DNA from: Lentinus brumalis
Lineage: Eukaryota; Basidiomycota; Agaricomycetes; Polyporales; Polyporaceae
Reading direction: 5' to 3'
Assembly: GCA_001792895.1 (NCBI GenBank)
Contig: MARA01000039.1
Span: 310,001 to 374,000 of the forward strand
Length of the DNA stretch: 64,000 bases
Shown here: positions 33,783 through 44,673 of the stretch, piece by piece
Layout: each line of letters begins with the position of its first letter
Numbering within the stretch: the first letter of the stretch is position 1
The notes under the pieces: generated by a model
The model's database searches: none
Told to the model about the DNA's origin: nothing
What the model saw: the letters and a program-made list of their open reading frames with translations, nothing else
Translations under genes and position numbers: made by a program

Positions 33783-34937
33783 CTAAACGTTACGTTTCGA
33801 CACCTGTACCAGTTGCTTCACACCCCAGCCGGCTGAGACCCACGACGGTTCCTTGCGCTTGGGAGTCACGATCAGCCGACGTCCATCACCGCGCACATCG
33901 CCTTCTCGTGCCCGTTTCCAGAGGTGCTGCCCATCTGAGTTGGAGGTCCAATGCCACAGTTGCACATCCACGGCATCGGCGACCTCGCAGCTCTCGGAAA
34001 GAATGACGTGGCTGTATACGTCCCCGACCGTAAGATCGGGATACCTCGTGAGGTCCGGCGGACTCCGGATGGGCTGAGCGCTGAACGTCTCCCAGAAGGT
34101 CGTTAACACGTCGGGTTCGGTGGTCGAAGAGTTTCTTGTCTCGCGAATGAAGATCGGTTCGCCGTCCTGGAACATCGTGAGCACCGATCGCACCCAGAGA
34201 GTCAAACACTTACCCGAACACCATATCTCGTCGTGATACCGCCGTTAGGATTGAGGTTGATCTTCGTTGGTCTCTTGCGGCCCTGGTTCTGAATGGATGA
34301 ACATGATGTCGACCTCATCAGGCGGCGAGCAGGTGCAGGCCGTCTGTTCGAGTCGGTGTCGGTGCCGGCAGCCGCGGTAGAAGTAGACGTCGAACTGGGT
34401 GTCGAGGGCGGGGATGATGATGGAGTAGACAGCGGCGAATCAAGCGGCGAGGATTCGCGACTGGTACGCATGATATGCGAAGGGGGGCCATTCTCCGAGG
34501 AGGCTGTGCTGAAGGTAACCGCCCCTTCATCTTGAGATGCGGAAGGCTCAGCGTGGTGTTCGTGGAACGACTGGGACCCAGAGGGACCCGCCACGGGCTG
34601 TTCATCTGGGGCGTGCACTGGGAGCGGCGCGTCCTTGCGTTTCAGCACGGATTTTGCCTTCTGCGCTTGCGTACTAACCAGCTATCAACAAGAGCACCCA
34701 CGAGAAGGAGGACATGGCGAAATACCTGATAGGCCGTCTTTTGAAGATCCGTACGACACTAAGCATGGGGTTCCGGACGCGGCGTGGAGGCGACGGGGGT
34801 ACACATTTGATGCGAGTAGGACGCGAGTGTTCGGGCACTGCCGCAGCGGAGAAGAAGTACTGAGACGGATTCTCGGGCGAAGGAATGAGCGAGGGATACG
34901 CAGGGGACATCACAATGTCCATCCCCGGGGAGGCCAT
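33783..34937 (-). CDS. Unrecognised protein, three exons
   Basis: Exons 34937-34726, 34673-34214 and 34166-33783. The splice sites GTATTT/TTAG and GTAAGT/CCAG keep frame, giving about 350 residues. The start MASPGMDIVMSPAYPSLIP is Pro/Ser-rich. The middle (VLKRKDAPLPVHAPDEQP and a Ser/Thr/Pro run) looks disordered. After the second intron it is more ordered: DGEPIFIRETRNSS, YPDLTVGDVYSHVILSESCE and VDVQLWHWTSNSDGQHLW, ending KQLVQVSKRNV. No family is recognised. The C-terminal part has the look of a small beta-rich domain, similar in size to the paralogous genes at 39788 and 42652, but I cannot show homology. Confidence 0.6.
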
Positions 34938-35237
34938 GGTCGTGTGGGAGTGGTGTGGTGCCGAGTCAGAGAGAATGTGGGAGCCGTGGGCGGGGTCTTA
35001 TATGCTGCCATCGTCGACTGCGACAAAAGGACTCGAAAGTGAATCGACGTCAATGACCATTATTGCGCGCAAAGACGCCCTGGATGGTCAAGCGCCGTGT
35101 GAAGAGTGTCGGAGGACCCGGCTGAATGTAGGACAAAGCAAAACGATAATGTAGCGCACCTTTGCATCCTAAAGCCTCAACCCGCCGTAAACGACTGCGC
35201 CGTGGGATTGACTACGGCAAGCCACTCTGTTTGCGCC

Positions 35238-35787
35238 ATGACCCAGCCCCGCACCACACCGCTCCAGCTGTGGTATACTGCTCCTTGCGACCTCGTCTTT
35301 CGCTTTGGCACTGTCGGGGCCGAAAGTCGCGCATCCGACTTTGCGCGCAAACAGCTGCAGATCTTCCTGGTCGGGGTGGACGTCAGCGATACCTGTGAGT
35401 GCGAAATCTAACTCCATACCTCCGTTCGACCATCAATCGCCCCTCAGTGCTGTTCTGCGTCTTCGAGGAGCAAAAGAACTTAGAGGAGAATAGGATGGAA
35501 ATCATACCTGTGGAGATATCTAGGGAGTTTCTGGAGTCGATGGTGTTATTGGTAAGCGACAGCAATGAAGCCTATCAATGTATATATGGAAGCTTACCGT
35601 CCGTCGTGAGGACCCTGACATTATCTCTGCTCAGAGTGGACAGACAGGATTGTTCCTTGTATTCCCTTCAACGAGGTGCGAATCGAGTTCACCGACGCTA
35701 TCGAGGCCTGGTTCCGAGATTGTCAGCACGACCGCGCTGCCGTCGCACCTGAACCGGTGGACGAGGGCCCAACCATCTGCAGAGTAG
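35238..35787 (+). CDS. Small unrecognised protein, three exons
   Basis: Exons 35238-35394, 35448-35551 and 35635-35787 join in frame (donors GTGAGT and GTAAGC). The product is about 137 residues: MTQPRTTPLQLWYTAPCDLV, FARKQLQIFLVGVDVSDT, then LFCVFEEQKNLEENRMEIIP, SGQTGLFLVFPSTRC and a Ser/Pro-rich end. No signal peptide or known motif. A longer alternative frame in the last exon (to 35906) could belong to another splice form. Confidence 0.5.
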
Positions 35788-36212
35788 GGGTGCTCACTAT
35801 CGCGAGTTTCTTGCGGGAGAGCCGTGCTGCCATAGAGGTTTACAAGGCACGGGAAGACATCGAATGCGTGTCCAGGGCTGGGCGCGACTTCGGGCTAGAT
35901 GGATGACGACCTGGGTGTACGATCGAGCAGACTTGGTTTGATAGTAGGACTGCAACACGAGTATAAGATGGGAATAACATTTTCTGAGCCTGGAGCGTAG
36001 CGAGCCAGTGTGGGAGGAGTTTCGTCGTCGTCGGTGGCGGTCGGCCCTGATCATGAGGCGCCTATATGTTCATCCCACAGTTATCGCCGGCAATAGATAA
36101 CTATTTACTTACCTCAGTTACTTACTTACAGTAGCGTTCATGATTGAGCTGGTTTCCGTACTACATACAGTACAAGTACACTCTTATTCTTTCACGGCAA
36201 CATAAATGATGA
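35788..36212. other. Intergenic stretch
   Basis: Between two convergent genes. Apart from the alternative frame of the previous gene up to 35906 nothing is seen. Confidence 0.4.
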
Positions 36213-37817
36213 TCACTCCCATTCATCGAAGTGAACAGCATCAAAAGCCTCCCGTTCCTCCCCCTCGCTCACAGTAAGAGCATAGAAGATAGCCGCCAGA
36301 ACACCCAGGGCTGCCAAGTACGCGAACACCCATCCCTGGCGTATCAACAGCTACAATTGCATGAGCCGGAAAGTTACTATCGGAAGAGATATCCTCTCAC
36401 CACTTGTTCGCGGCCTCGGGGGGTGTGATTCACAATGTCTTTTTCGTTCTGAGTCGGAGGAGTCGCTGGTTGCTCCGGAATTGCGGTCCATATCACAGTG
36501 GCCGATGGCGCATCCTCGTTCATGATACCTGTAGCTATCAGGAAACGATCTTCCTGAGAGTCGTAGTAGCTCTGAAAAGATGCATCAGTTCAAGCTATGT
36601 CCGACTATTAGGACGGGTTCGATCATATCTCACCGCTAGTGCAAGCACCTTGCATCGGTCTGTCATGTCGACATCAACATGATGAAACTCCTCTTCAACT
36701 CTTCTAAAGGTCCACTCACTGGGAATGCGAAGCGGCACCAGTTCCATACGTGACTCAATGTACCACACCCCGACCCGACCCACTGCGCTGCCGCCGACTA
36801 TGGCAAGACCGCCGTGAATAAACAGCACTGGGGTCGCATACTCCTTCTCCCCGATCTCGTGCTCAAACGACCGATATAATTCCCCAGTGTCTAGGCGACA
36901 GATGTCGAAACCGGACACGACATTCGATATTGCAATGAGTTCGCCATCCGGAGAAATACAAGACCTTCCGCTATGGAGAAGGAACATGAGCAGCTGATCC
37001 CGCATATGGGCGAGGTCTAAAGACTTACATCGGACGAGGAGGTTCCAACTTCGGCCGAAGGGTTTTAGTCCTGGTCCACGTCTGGCTGTCGAAGAAGCTA
37101 GTGATGCGTCAGGTTCCGAGAGGCAGATATAACCGTGAAACCTTGATTTACTATATTCCGTGATCCATGTATGTCACTACCAGCGACGTGTCCAACCAAA
37201 ATACTCCCGTAATGAGAATCTCATCGGCAATGACGCCCTCGACCAAGTCATCTCGTCCCCGGGGATCGGAAGCTTCTTAACGAGCTCCGTTTGATGGGCT
37301 GAGAGTCCCACGCTCAGCGAACTCTGGTTCAGCAAACAGACTCTCGAGCGAAAATCTCACCGTTCACGTTCCAGTCCCAAACCGTCAGCTCCTTCTGCGC
37401 GCCGGAAACAACGCGCCCGCTGGCGCAGCAAGCGATATGTTCAACTGGGTGATGGTGGGCCCAGTATCCACTTATTTCACTAATGGTCTGATCACCGAGT
37501 GAGCGTTCATTCGGACATTCAGTGTCCACTGCTGCCCGACTCACCCGCCCTTCCTCATATTTGTGAAAAGAAGCCAAGATCCCGTCAGACAAGCCACATA
37601 TCAAGGCATGGTCCGTGAACCAGGCGAGAGAAGTAACAGGAGTCTTCGCCGCCCAGGTGTCCAGCAAGCTCCAGGTGCGGACATCCCAGATGCAGACGTG
37701 GCCGTCGAGACCAGCAGTCGCCAGGAAAGAACCATTCTCGTTGAATGCGACTGAGGTGATGCCCTTCGTATGCGCCTCAGTGAGGTGAGCGGTCTGTTTA
37801 TACTGAGTGTCAGTCAT
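36213..37817 (-). CDS. WD40-repeat protein with C-terminal membrane segment
   Basis: Likely start at 37817 (MTDTQYKQTAHLTEAHTKGI). The first exon gives a typical WD40 unit, SVAFNENGSFLATAGLDGHV followed by CIWDVRT, then further blades (VTSLAWFTDHALICGLSDG, GAQKELTVWDWNVNG). Middle exons give LITGVFWLDTSLVVTYMDHG (about 37150), SPDGELIAISNVVSGFDICR, VLFIHGGLAIVGGSAVGRVG (37005-36640) and SYYDSQEDRFLIATGIMNED. The last exon ends with QGWVFAYLAALGVLAAIFYA, a membrane span, and the stop at 36213. This architecture is a common multi-copy family in agaricomycetes. It is probably a beta-propeller tethered to a membrane, role unknown. Some introns are only approximate. Confidence 0.8.
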
Positions 37818-38479
37818 GCCGGGAAACAAGTCTGGCCCAATGACGGAAGGGAGGATACTGTAGCGGGGTTGCCGTACGGCGTAAGTAGTCCCTGTGTTGT
37901 CCCTGTGTAAGTACGCCACCCGTGGGCACATGCGCGCTTAGATCCCCACGGAGGCGCCGCCTCGACTACGCTGCACTTGTCCTGCACGTCCAGATGGCCG
38001 GCGGCCGTCCCGTAGCTCATGGACCTACATACCTGCTAACCCCGATGACCGCGCGTGTAGTAAGCGGTCGCCGGTAAGTACTATGGGTTGCTTGGGGCGC
38101 GAAAATAATCAATGTCGTGCCTCTTCTATAATGCGCGTGACGGACACCCATTGTCTACTGTAGGTATAGGGAATACATGTGCGATCACCAAGCCCCATCT
38201 CAAGAGGCCGCGGAGAGACTGCGATAATATTTCGCTCGAGCCCCGTACATATGCACTGGCAGTGGCCGACTACGACGACAGGCCCATGAGCAAACGAGTT
38301 TCTTGAACGGGCTGACTCGCAGCATACATACCCACTTCGGCTGCACGGAGGAAGTCCTGATTCTTGACGCGGGCGAGTTGTTTGTATTCGAACGTTTTCC
38401 GGGATACACAGTTAATCCTATGTGATATGCGTTGCGGAGAGGAGGGTACGTACTGCACGGATGACCCGCGGAAGCTTTA
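37818..38479. other. No supported gene
   Basis: A minus-strand frame from 38020 overlaps the 5' part of the WD40 gene and may be 5' untranslated sequence. The stretch 38100-38479 has short frames only. Confidence 0.4.
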
Positions 38480-39600
38480 GCGGTCACTTTGAGGAGCCAC
38501 GTCAACCTGGCAGCCATCTCGAAGACTGGCTGACATACTACTTGATAGCAGTAACAATGGCGATACAAGGAAGCCGTCGAGAAAGGAACAGCACTCACCT
38601 GAAAGACTGTCGTAGTGACGCGTCAAGAGGTAAAGACGACAAGGCGCACGCCGCGGGAAGCACAGCTGGGCCTCTCCGTAAACTGGTGTCGACGCGCCAC
38701 GGTGACCTCGCGCATCGACAGCCATCAGAAGTAGCCATGGGGCATAATGGAATGATGGCAAAAACAAAGGAGCGATTGCGTCGTCGCACGGCAGGGACAA
38801 CATACCAGCCCAAGAGCAAGTGAAAAGCACCTCAGCCTGCACGGCGCCGCATAAGCGAATGTCCATCGAATGATGGCGGAGTACTCACTATGTCAACGCC
38901 GAGGGAGAGAAATCGAGCGTCAGGCATGCCTGATATCAGGAAGACAGCGGGAGAGAAGGCGGTGGTGAACTTGTTGAGCGCAGTCTGGCGGGAGAAGGGG
39001 TGAGTTGGCCTGAGGCGGAGTATCGTCCTCGAACGGGAAGGCGTACTCACTTACGTGTTTCCACAGATACCCTACTGCGACGAGCCCTGTCAATGTATAG
39101 CAGGCGGTGTGGAGGGTGTGGTTGTGGCACGTGGGGAGTTGTTGGGCGGGGAGCAGCGTCTGAGAGGGTACGACGTTAGGCGGACTGTCAGCGTCGAGCG
39201 GTGTGGTCACACCAAGCACCATTGTCGTGATACAACAAGGCTTGAGTACAGTACTTGATTAGGAGGATGTCCGATGCGGGGAGGAATTATCGTGGCGCGC
39301 GGAGAGCTGTCTGGCGGAATGCGGCGTGAGGCGTGGAGCGGAGCGTCGGCGTTGAACAGGGAGGCGAGCTCACCTGCACGTTGCCGTACAAGCACCACCT
39401 GTGAGCCAGGGTTTGCATTCTCCTTGTGAGAGGTACTATAGGGAGGGGGTCCGTCGCTGGACGCAGAGAGCTGTCTGAGCGGATGCAGCGTGCAGGGATG
39501 AGCGCTGAGCGCTGGAGCGCTTGAGCCGACGAGAGTCAGGCGCTCAGTATCACGGGTCTTGTTGTGACCATGTCAGTGGTGCTTGCAGCGCGCAGAGTGA
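38480..39600 (-). repeat. Diverged relative of repeat A
   Basis: Shares ordered pieces with repeat A in the same orientation: GATTGCGTCGTCGCACGGCAGG (compare 12757-12778), the CCTCGCGCATCG half of the hairpin, GCACGGCGCCGCATAAGC (compare 12797-12815), and exon/intron-like modules such as GGAGAGCTGTCTGGCGGAAT with GCGTGAGGCGTGGAGCGG and GCGAGCTCACCTGCACGTTG near 39300-39380. It is much more diverged than the two A copies are from each other, so the family is older than the A duplication. Confidence 0.7.
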
Positions 39601-39787
39601 CGGTGGGCGTGGTGCGGGTGAACACTCCGGTATATATGTTACTCGCGAATGGCAATGATGATGGATGAATACATAGAGGATGCGTGGCGATGATACAGAT
39701 GAGGAGAGGAGCACGTCCGAAGAGCCGCTAAATGTAAGTCCGAACCGATAATGATAGAGTCCCTCCATGAAATCACCGTGTCCTTCC

Positions 39788-40517
39788 CTATGCCACGACG
39801 GAGGCGGGGAGAGTCAACACGTAAGCATTGTCAGCCCCAGTAGCAGCGGCCGTGGGTTGGGTGCGGACAGGAACTGTAAAACGCACGTCCCGACGGCCCG
39901 GTCGCTTGAGGAGGCACGTCTGACCATCCCGTACGACGAACTTCTCGTGCCCGGGTGGTATATCATGCTCCAGGTAGCCGAACGCCTTTTCGAGACTGGT
40001 TATACGCGTTGAACCGGACCCAAGCCAGGGCGTAGATGGGTCGGGGATCACCCATAGCTCGAACTTGAAGGGAGAGTTGACGGCCACTCCCGTGCGAGTA
40101 TCGACGAAGTCCAGGCAATATTCCCGGGCGTCGAAGCAACCGGGAAAGAGCCGGATAGAATAGGAGGATTGTGGTATAGGGCGAAGGAAGACGTTGCGAT
40201 CCATGCGTCTGGGCTTGAGCTACAATGGCGACCTTGAGCTGCACGTTGGCGGGCCGACAGGAAGGAGCACGTACCCCGGTGATAGTATTGGACGGCTGGT
40301 TCAATGCAGATCGCACCCTGCCCATCACGGTCTCCATGCTCCCTTGGCATCCAATGGCGCTGGCTAACTTCGCATCCAGCCATGTGCCCAGCTCCTCACG
40401 ACTCCCTCGATACTTGGTCATGGCTAGCGTGAAGATGTCGAAGTCGTTGCGCGGTGCAAACCACGGGTATTGTTCGCTGACTATCTGTCGACAAACGTCG
40501 CGCCATGTGTCTCCCAC
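39788..40517 (-). CDS. Unrecognised two-exon protein, paralogue of the 42652 gene
   Basis: Exons 40517-40275 and 40219-39788 (donor GTACGT, acceptor GTAG) join in frame to about 224 residues. Exon 1 is helical (VCRQIVSEQYPWFAPRNDFD, LGTWLDAKLASAIGCQG) and ends NTITG. Exon 2 has PIPQSSYSIRLFPGCFDARE, DTRTGVAVNSPFKFELWVIP, HDIPPGHEKFVVRDGQTCLL and RDVRFTVPV. The pattern SYSIRLFPG...ARE(Y/W)CL...W(V/H)IPDP...EK(F/Y)V(V/L)RDG is shared with the gene at 42652-43378. The family is not recognised. A further exon upstream (to about 40690, reading ATNDDIPTWFGAHGTMLAIL) is possible, so the start is uncertain. Confidence 0.65.
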
Positions 40518-41081
40518 CGCTGTGTCCAGTATAGTCTGAGTTGATGGTGTGGCGACGGCGGATGACGACTGCGAGGGGCGGTAAGGCGCATACCGGCTGG
40601 TACCCTACCCATTCAGACGCGTTAGCGACTAAACAGCGGACAGGATAGCGAGCATAGTACCGTGAGCACCGAACCACGTCGGGATGTCATCATTGGTGGC
40701 GAAGAGTAGGACAGCGGGGCGGGGAGATGGTGGGTGTGAGGGAAGTTCGAGCTTGGTCCGGTGCAACCACCGCGGGCGCGGTACTTAGGGGACCTTTTGC
40801 GGGCATCTCCGAGTCTCACGGCTATTTGATATAGTTGTGACGCGTGACTGATTCTGTGTACTCGCGCGCGGTTTGAACCACATCAAGCGTCTCATGCAAT
40901 GCTTTCAAGATATAACTATTCGCGATCGGAGGGGCAAGAGGGAGCGGAAGGCCAAGCAACGGTGGTGATGCTGAAACAGATGCTTGCACGAGTACGGTAC
41001 ATACAAAAATACAAAAAAGGGTTACTGCGATCCGACTGCGATCACGATGGGCGCACTGATGTCTAGGCAGCTATCTAGGCC
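40518..41081. other. Intergenic stretch, possible upstream exon
   Basis: On the minus strand, about 40700-40640 could encode an extra 5' exon of the previous gene. The rest (40800-41080) shows no gene. Confidence 0.35.
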
Positions 41082-41636
41082 CTACTCGCTGTTCCCATCC
41101 GCCTCCTCTCCACCTGGGAGCTGTTTCCGGCCCATGGCTCGCCGATAATTTTGCACTTGGGTTCCATAGTGTACATACTCGAAGGTCCAGTGCTTCCCGC
41201 CAAGCTTGATCGCGGGCACCTCGAGCTGCTTGCTCCTGCGGCGCTCGTGCTGGTGGTAGTGTAGGACGGGAGGAGGGACGTCCTTCTTCACCTGCGCACG
41301 CCGCACGTGACAGAGATGGTGCCATGGGAGGCGCCATCCAACGACAAGGACGCCCGCAACGAAGTAGCCTCCCAGAATCGGTGGTTGGAGGGCCGGGACG
41401 ACGAAGGGGACATCGGGGCGGTGTAGGTGCTGCTGACCATGATCAGTGACAGTGATGGAGAAGATATTCCCGGGATCGATCGCCCACTCCTGGTCTACGG
41501 CATCACCTTCAGTCGTAGTCGTCTCAACGTTGACGAACGACATGCCCCAGACCGCAGCCTGAGTTGCGATTCGATGGCGATCGCCAGGCTCGTCCATATC
41601 CTCGTCCCAGATGTCCTCGAAGTAAATATCTGCCAT
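41082..41636 (-). CDS. Unrecognised protein with one hydrophobic segment
   Basis: The open frame runs from 41702. I prefer the methionine at 41636 (MADIYFEDIWDEDMDEPGD) because the preceding 22 codons look like intron or untranslated sequence. The acidic N-terminus is followed by VWGMSFVNVETTTTEGDAVD, IDPGNIFSITVTDHGQQ and a hydrophobic stretch, ILGGYFVAGVLVVGW, that may span a membrane. The basic tail contains HERRRSKQLEVP. It lies between the two members of the paralogous pair. No family assigned. Confidence 0.45.
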   Translation of the reverse strand: MADIYFEDIWDEDMDEPGDRHRIATQAAVWGMSFVNVETTTTEGDAVDQEWAIDPGNIFSITVTDHGQQHLHRPDVPFVVPALQPPILGGYFVAGVLVVGWRLPWHHLCHVRRAQVKKDVPPPVLHYHQHERRRSKQLEVPAIKLGGKHWTFEYVHYGTQVQNYRRAMGRKQLPGGEEADGNSE

Positions 41637-41702
41637 ACGCTGCTTGCGATGGAGGCTAGCGCTGGAGCCTACCAGCCAGCCATGGCGCGGCACAACGCGC
41701 AT

Positions 41703-42070
41703 GGGAGCCCCCTGAAGCTCGTGTCAGTCAAACCATACCATCACACGATCGTGTGTGAACTTGGACTTACCGCAGGCGGCCAGCCATTTCTGCTATGAAC
41801 TGTGCTGGTGTCCACGGAGTACTTCACATCTGTTGCTTCCGTAAATCATCACAAGACGACGGCGCGGATGACGATATACTCACCAGTGAAGATACCGGGT
41901 GGATCTAGGGCTCGACATGTTGTCAAGTCGGTTCTGCTATATAGTGCGCACCTGTGAGAGTTGTGGAGCCTGCAAGGAATGTTCAGTTACACGGCGGACT
42001 TCGCGCGACTCTCAGATGACCTCGACATTGTATAGTGGTGCCTAAGAGTGACTCAGCTGCTGATACCGAC
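41703..42070. other. Intergenic stretch
   Basis: No gene seen. It may hold 5' exons of the gene ending at 41082. Confidence 0.35.
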
Positions 42071-42537
42071 AACAATAGAGGCGGGGCTGGTGAATGAACC
42101 GCACCGTCGCGCCATGGTTCGTATGAGAGAGTACTGCTGGTGCTCACATGGGACGCGTACTATAGGATTTTCTGCGGCGTGAGTGACCTCTGAAGGTACT
42201 GGCACGGCACGTCACGACTCCCAAGGAGCCGGTCCGGGTGAGCTGCTGAGACACCAAGTTCGGTTGCTAGAGTCTGCGTGCCTAGAGCTGAACGAATCAG
42301 CGATTTCCGACTAACAATAGAGGCGGGGCTGGTGAATCAGCCACGCCGTCGCGCCATGGTTCGCATGAGAGAGTACTGCATGGGACGCGTACGATAGGAT
42401 TTTCTGCGGCGTGAGTGACCTCTGAAGGTACTGGCACGGCACGTCGCGACTCCCAGGGAGCCGGTCCGGGTGAGCTGTCGAAACACTAAGTTCAGTTGGT
42501 AAATACTAGCGTGCCTCAGCTGGACGAGTCAGCGATG
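42071..42537 (+). repeat. Direct tandem duplication, units of about 242 and 225 bp
   Basis: Unit 1 (42071-42312) and unit 2 (42313-42537) both start AACAATAGAGGCGGGGCTGG and share GAGAGAGTACTGC, GGATTTTCTGCGGCGTGAGT and GAGCCGGTCCGGGTGAGCTG. They differ by small gaps and scattered bases, roughly 90 percent alike by eye. They lie directly upstream of the 42652 gene, so its promoter region is duplicated. Confidence 0.9.
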
Positions 42538-42651
42538 CCCGCTCTGCTCATTTTCTGTCACTTCTGAGTGTATGTCGTCAGGCTCCCATTCACTCCTGGT
42601 CGCGACTGCAACTAACTTTGCATGCTCCATGTCCCGCGGACAGTCATCAAC

Positions 42652-43378
42652 ATGCCTGCGGAGACGTTCGGTGACGTGATGAGCCGCTACTGCGAAACGC
42701 GCTTCAAGACGGCGAACTTCACCCCACGGGACGCCTTCGAACTCTACGCCGCCGCAAACTCTGGTGCCATGTTGCTCGAGACCTCGACCATCGATGAGGT
42801 GTACGGATACATCGAGAAGGCGCGCGGTCGCTACCTCAAAACGTTGGGGGAGACGAGGCGCGGCTGACGGCGGAGATCGAGAATATTCTCAAACTCCCTG
42901 CAGATCACGTTACTGGGTAAGCCGCTTCGTGCGATCGTCCACCGTTGTCATCGCTGATGTATCTACGCAGGAGCGACCCAGGGATCCAAGACTGTACCAG
43001 ACCCAGCCCATCCCTGGCACGAAGTACAGTCTTCGGCTGTTCCCTGGGTCCTACGTCGCGCGAGAGTGGTGTCTAGAGTTCATCCTCACGCGTAGTGAGA
43101 AGCCCATCCTCACGCCTGCCAACGTCACGGTCTGGCACATCCCCGACCCCGATTGGGCGGAAGGCGTCGGCTACAACCGCATCTTCTCCCTCGAGGACAC
43201 ATTCACCGACTCCCTTCCTGGTGTCCCCATCGAGGAGGAGAAGTACGTTCTCAGGGATGGCGAGAAAGTCATCGTTTACATGCCGAAGAAGAGCGTGGAG
43301 TTTATAGTGCCTCGTCGACCCCCCCACACCCTGCCATTCCTCCCTGGCGGCGAACACTACAAGCTTGCTTTCGCGTAG
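42652..43378 (+). pseudogene. Paralogue of the 39788 gene, with frame breaks
   Basis: Starts at 42652 with MPAETFGDVMSRYCETRFKT and a helical exon 1 (TIDEVYGYIEKARGRYLKTL). After that the best coding sense moves to another frame (LTAEIENILKLPADHVTG) at a run of five G near 42848, and shifts again at a run of three G at the exon end. Exon 2 (42971-43378) gives RDPRLYQTQPIPGTKYSLRL, EWCLEFILTRSEKPIL, VTVWHIPDPDWAEGVG, EEEKYVLRDGEKVIVYMPKK and the stop. The HVTG/intron junction matches NTITG/intron of the paralogue. The two shifts are both in G-runs, so either the gene is dead or the sequence has errors there. Confidence 0.6.
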
Positions 43379-43606
43379 AGGTTGTGCAATGCCTGCGGTT
43401 AGCGTACACTAGCGTCCCACGCGTACTAGGTCTCCGGATGAATTCGATAGTTCATGCGTCGGACATCAGCTCAGCGCTCAGTAGTCCAGAGCGTAGATTT
43501 GCGAGAATGAGTGAGCACACCGGCGCATGTCATGGAAATGACACCGTAGATATCTAGCGCTACGTTGCATGGTGCACACGGTGGTGAATAAGTAAATAGA
43601 TACTGA

Positions 43607-44384
43607 CGACGGAGGACGCTCGCTGTGGAGGGCAGAGCAGCGCCTGTGGCGACGCTGCTAGACGACGCTGGACGACGCTGGACGACGCCGGCACGCCGGA
43701 CAGCGCCGGACTCGGAGTTTGCCGCGCTTGTTCACGCAGTGAAGCGCCATCTGCCAGCTCAGCCCAATGACTACCCCCCGCAACTCACCACTCTATGGCA
43801 ACTACACATATGGGAGTATGTCGAAGGCTGCCGCAAGGATGGTCTGTTCGATCGATAAGTCTCCATGCGAGAAGTCGGCGAACATGACTGGAGTGGACTG
43901 GTCGTTGACTCTGCCTACGTCCGGCGACTCCTGCAAGCCTACAAGACGACGCATATGCAGCCCTCTACGATGTTTCTACGGGAGGACTACCTACGCCTGC
44001 TGAGGGTCACGTAAGGCTACGTCTCGCAGCAACCGACACGGTCTCCGACATCGACGCTCGGTCAGCGACGCGTCCTCCTAATCTGTCCGTTATCGACACG
44101 GGTCGCCCATCAAACAACGGTGTAGAGGAACTTGAGGCAGGCAGAAGGTGCCATGTGGTTGCGCTGAGGTCTCGCGTTGTTCAGGTGAGTCCGTGAGCGT
44201 AGTCGGTCGCCGACAGCAGCTGATGGAGTGCCGTGCGAGGTAGATGACGGATTCTGTAGAGTCATTCCGACGACCAGGCAATCCCTCTCGACATACCCCT
44301 TCGCCCGCCGACGGTACGACTTGCGTCTGTCGACGACTGGTGACGGCGCTCTTCACCCACGCCGCTCGTTGACTTCATGCGGAC
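43607..44384 (-). repeat. Repeat B (right copy), inverted relative to 20541-21353
   Basis: Begins GACGACGGAGGACGCTCG and ends CTTCATGCGGACC. Carries three minisatellite units (GACGACGCTG type) against six in the left copy, and otherwise few differences. It stops about 290 bases upstream of the F-box/LRR-like gene. Confidence 0.93.
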
Positions 44385-44673
44385 CTCTGTTAGCGCTCGC
44401 TCTAGCACCTCCGATGGACAAGTTCTATCTGTCGCGCTCGATGAAGTTGTTCTATCTCTCACTTTCTCCCAATCGCGCTCGGACAACATGAACCAAGCTG
44501 GAGCTGCCTAGAAATGTGAACGCACCCCTTCCGCCCGTGTCTTCCGAGACTCACCTCGTGTTCGAGACGCAGAAAGGCCCTTTGTATCGACGACTCCTCC
44601 CCAGAGTTACACGCCCTCGAACACTTTCCTTTCAATCTCCCATCTCGTTCACGTCCAGCATCCGCTTTGCATC

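Noticed and set aside
34635..35042. 135-codon plus-strand frame
   Set aside because: It overlaps the first exon of the minus-strand gene, whose splice sites join in frame. The plus-strand frame has no other support.
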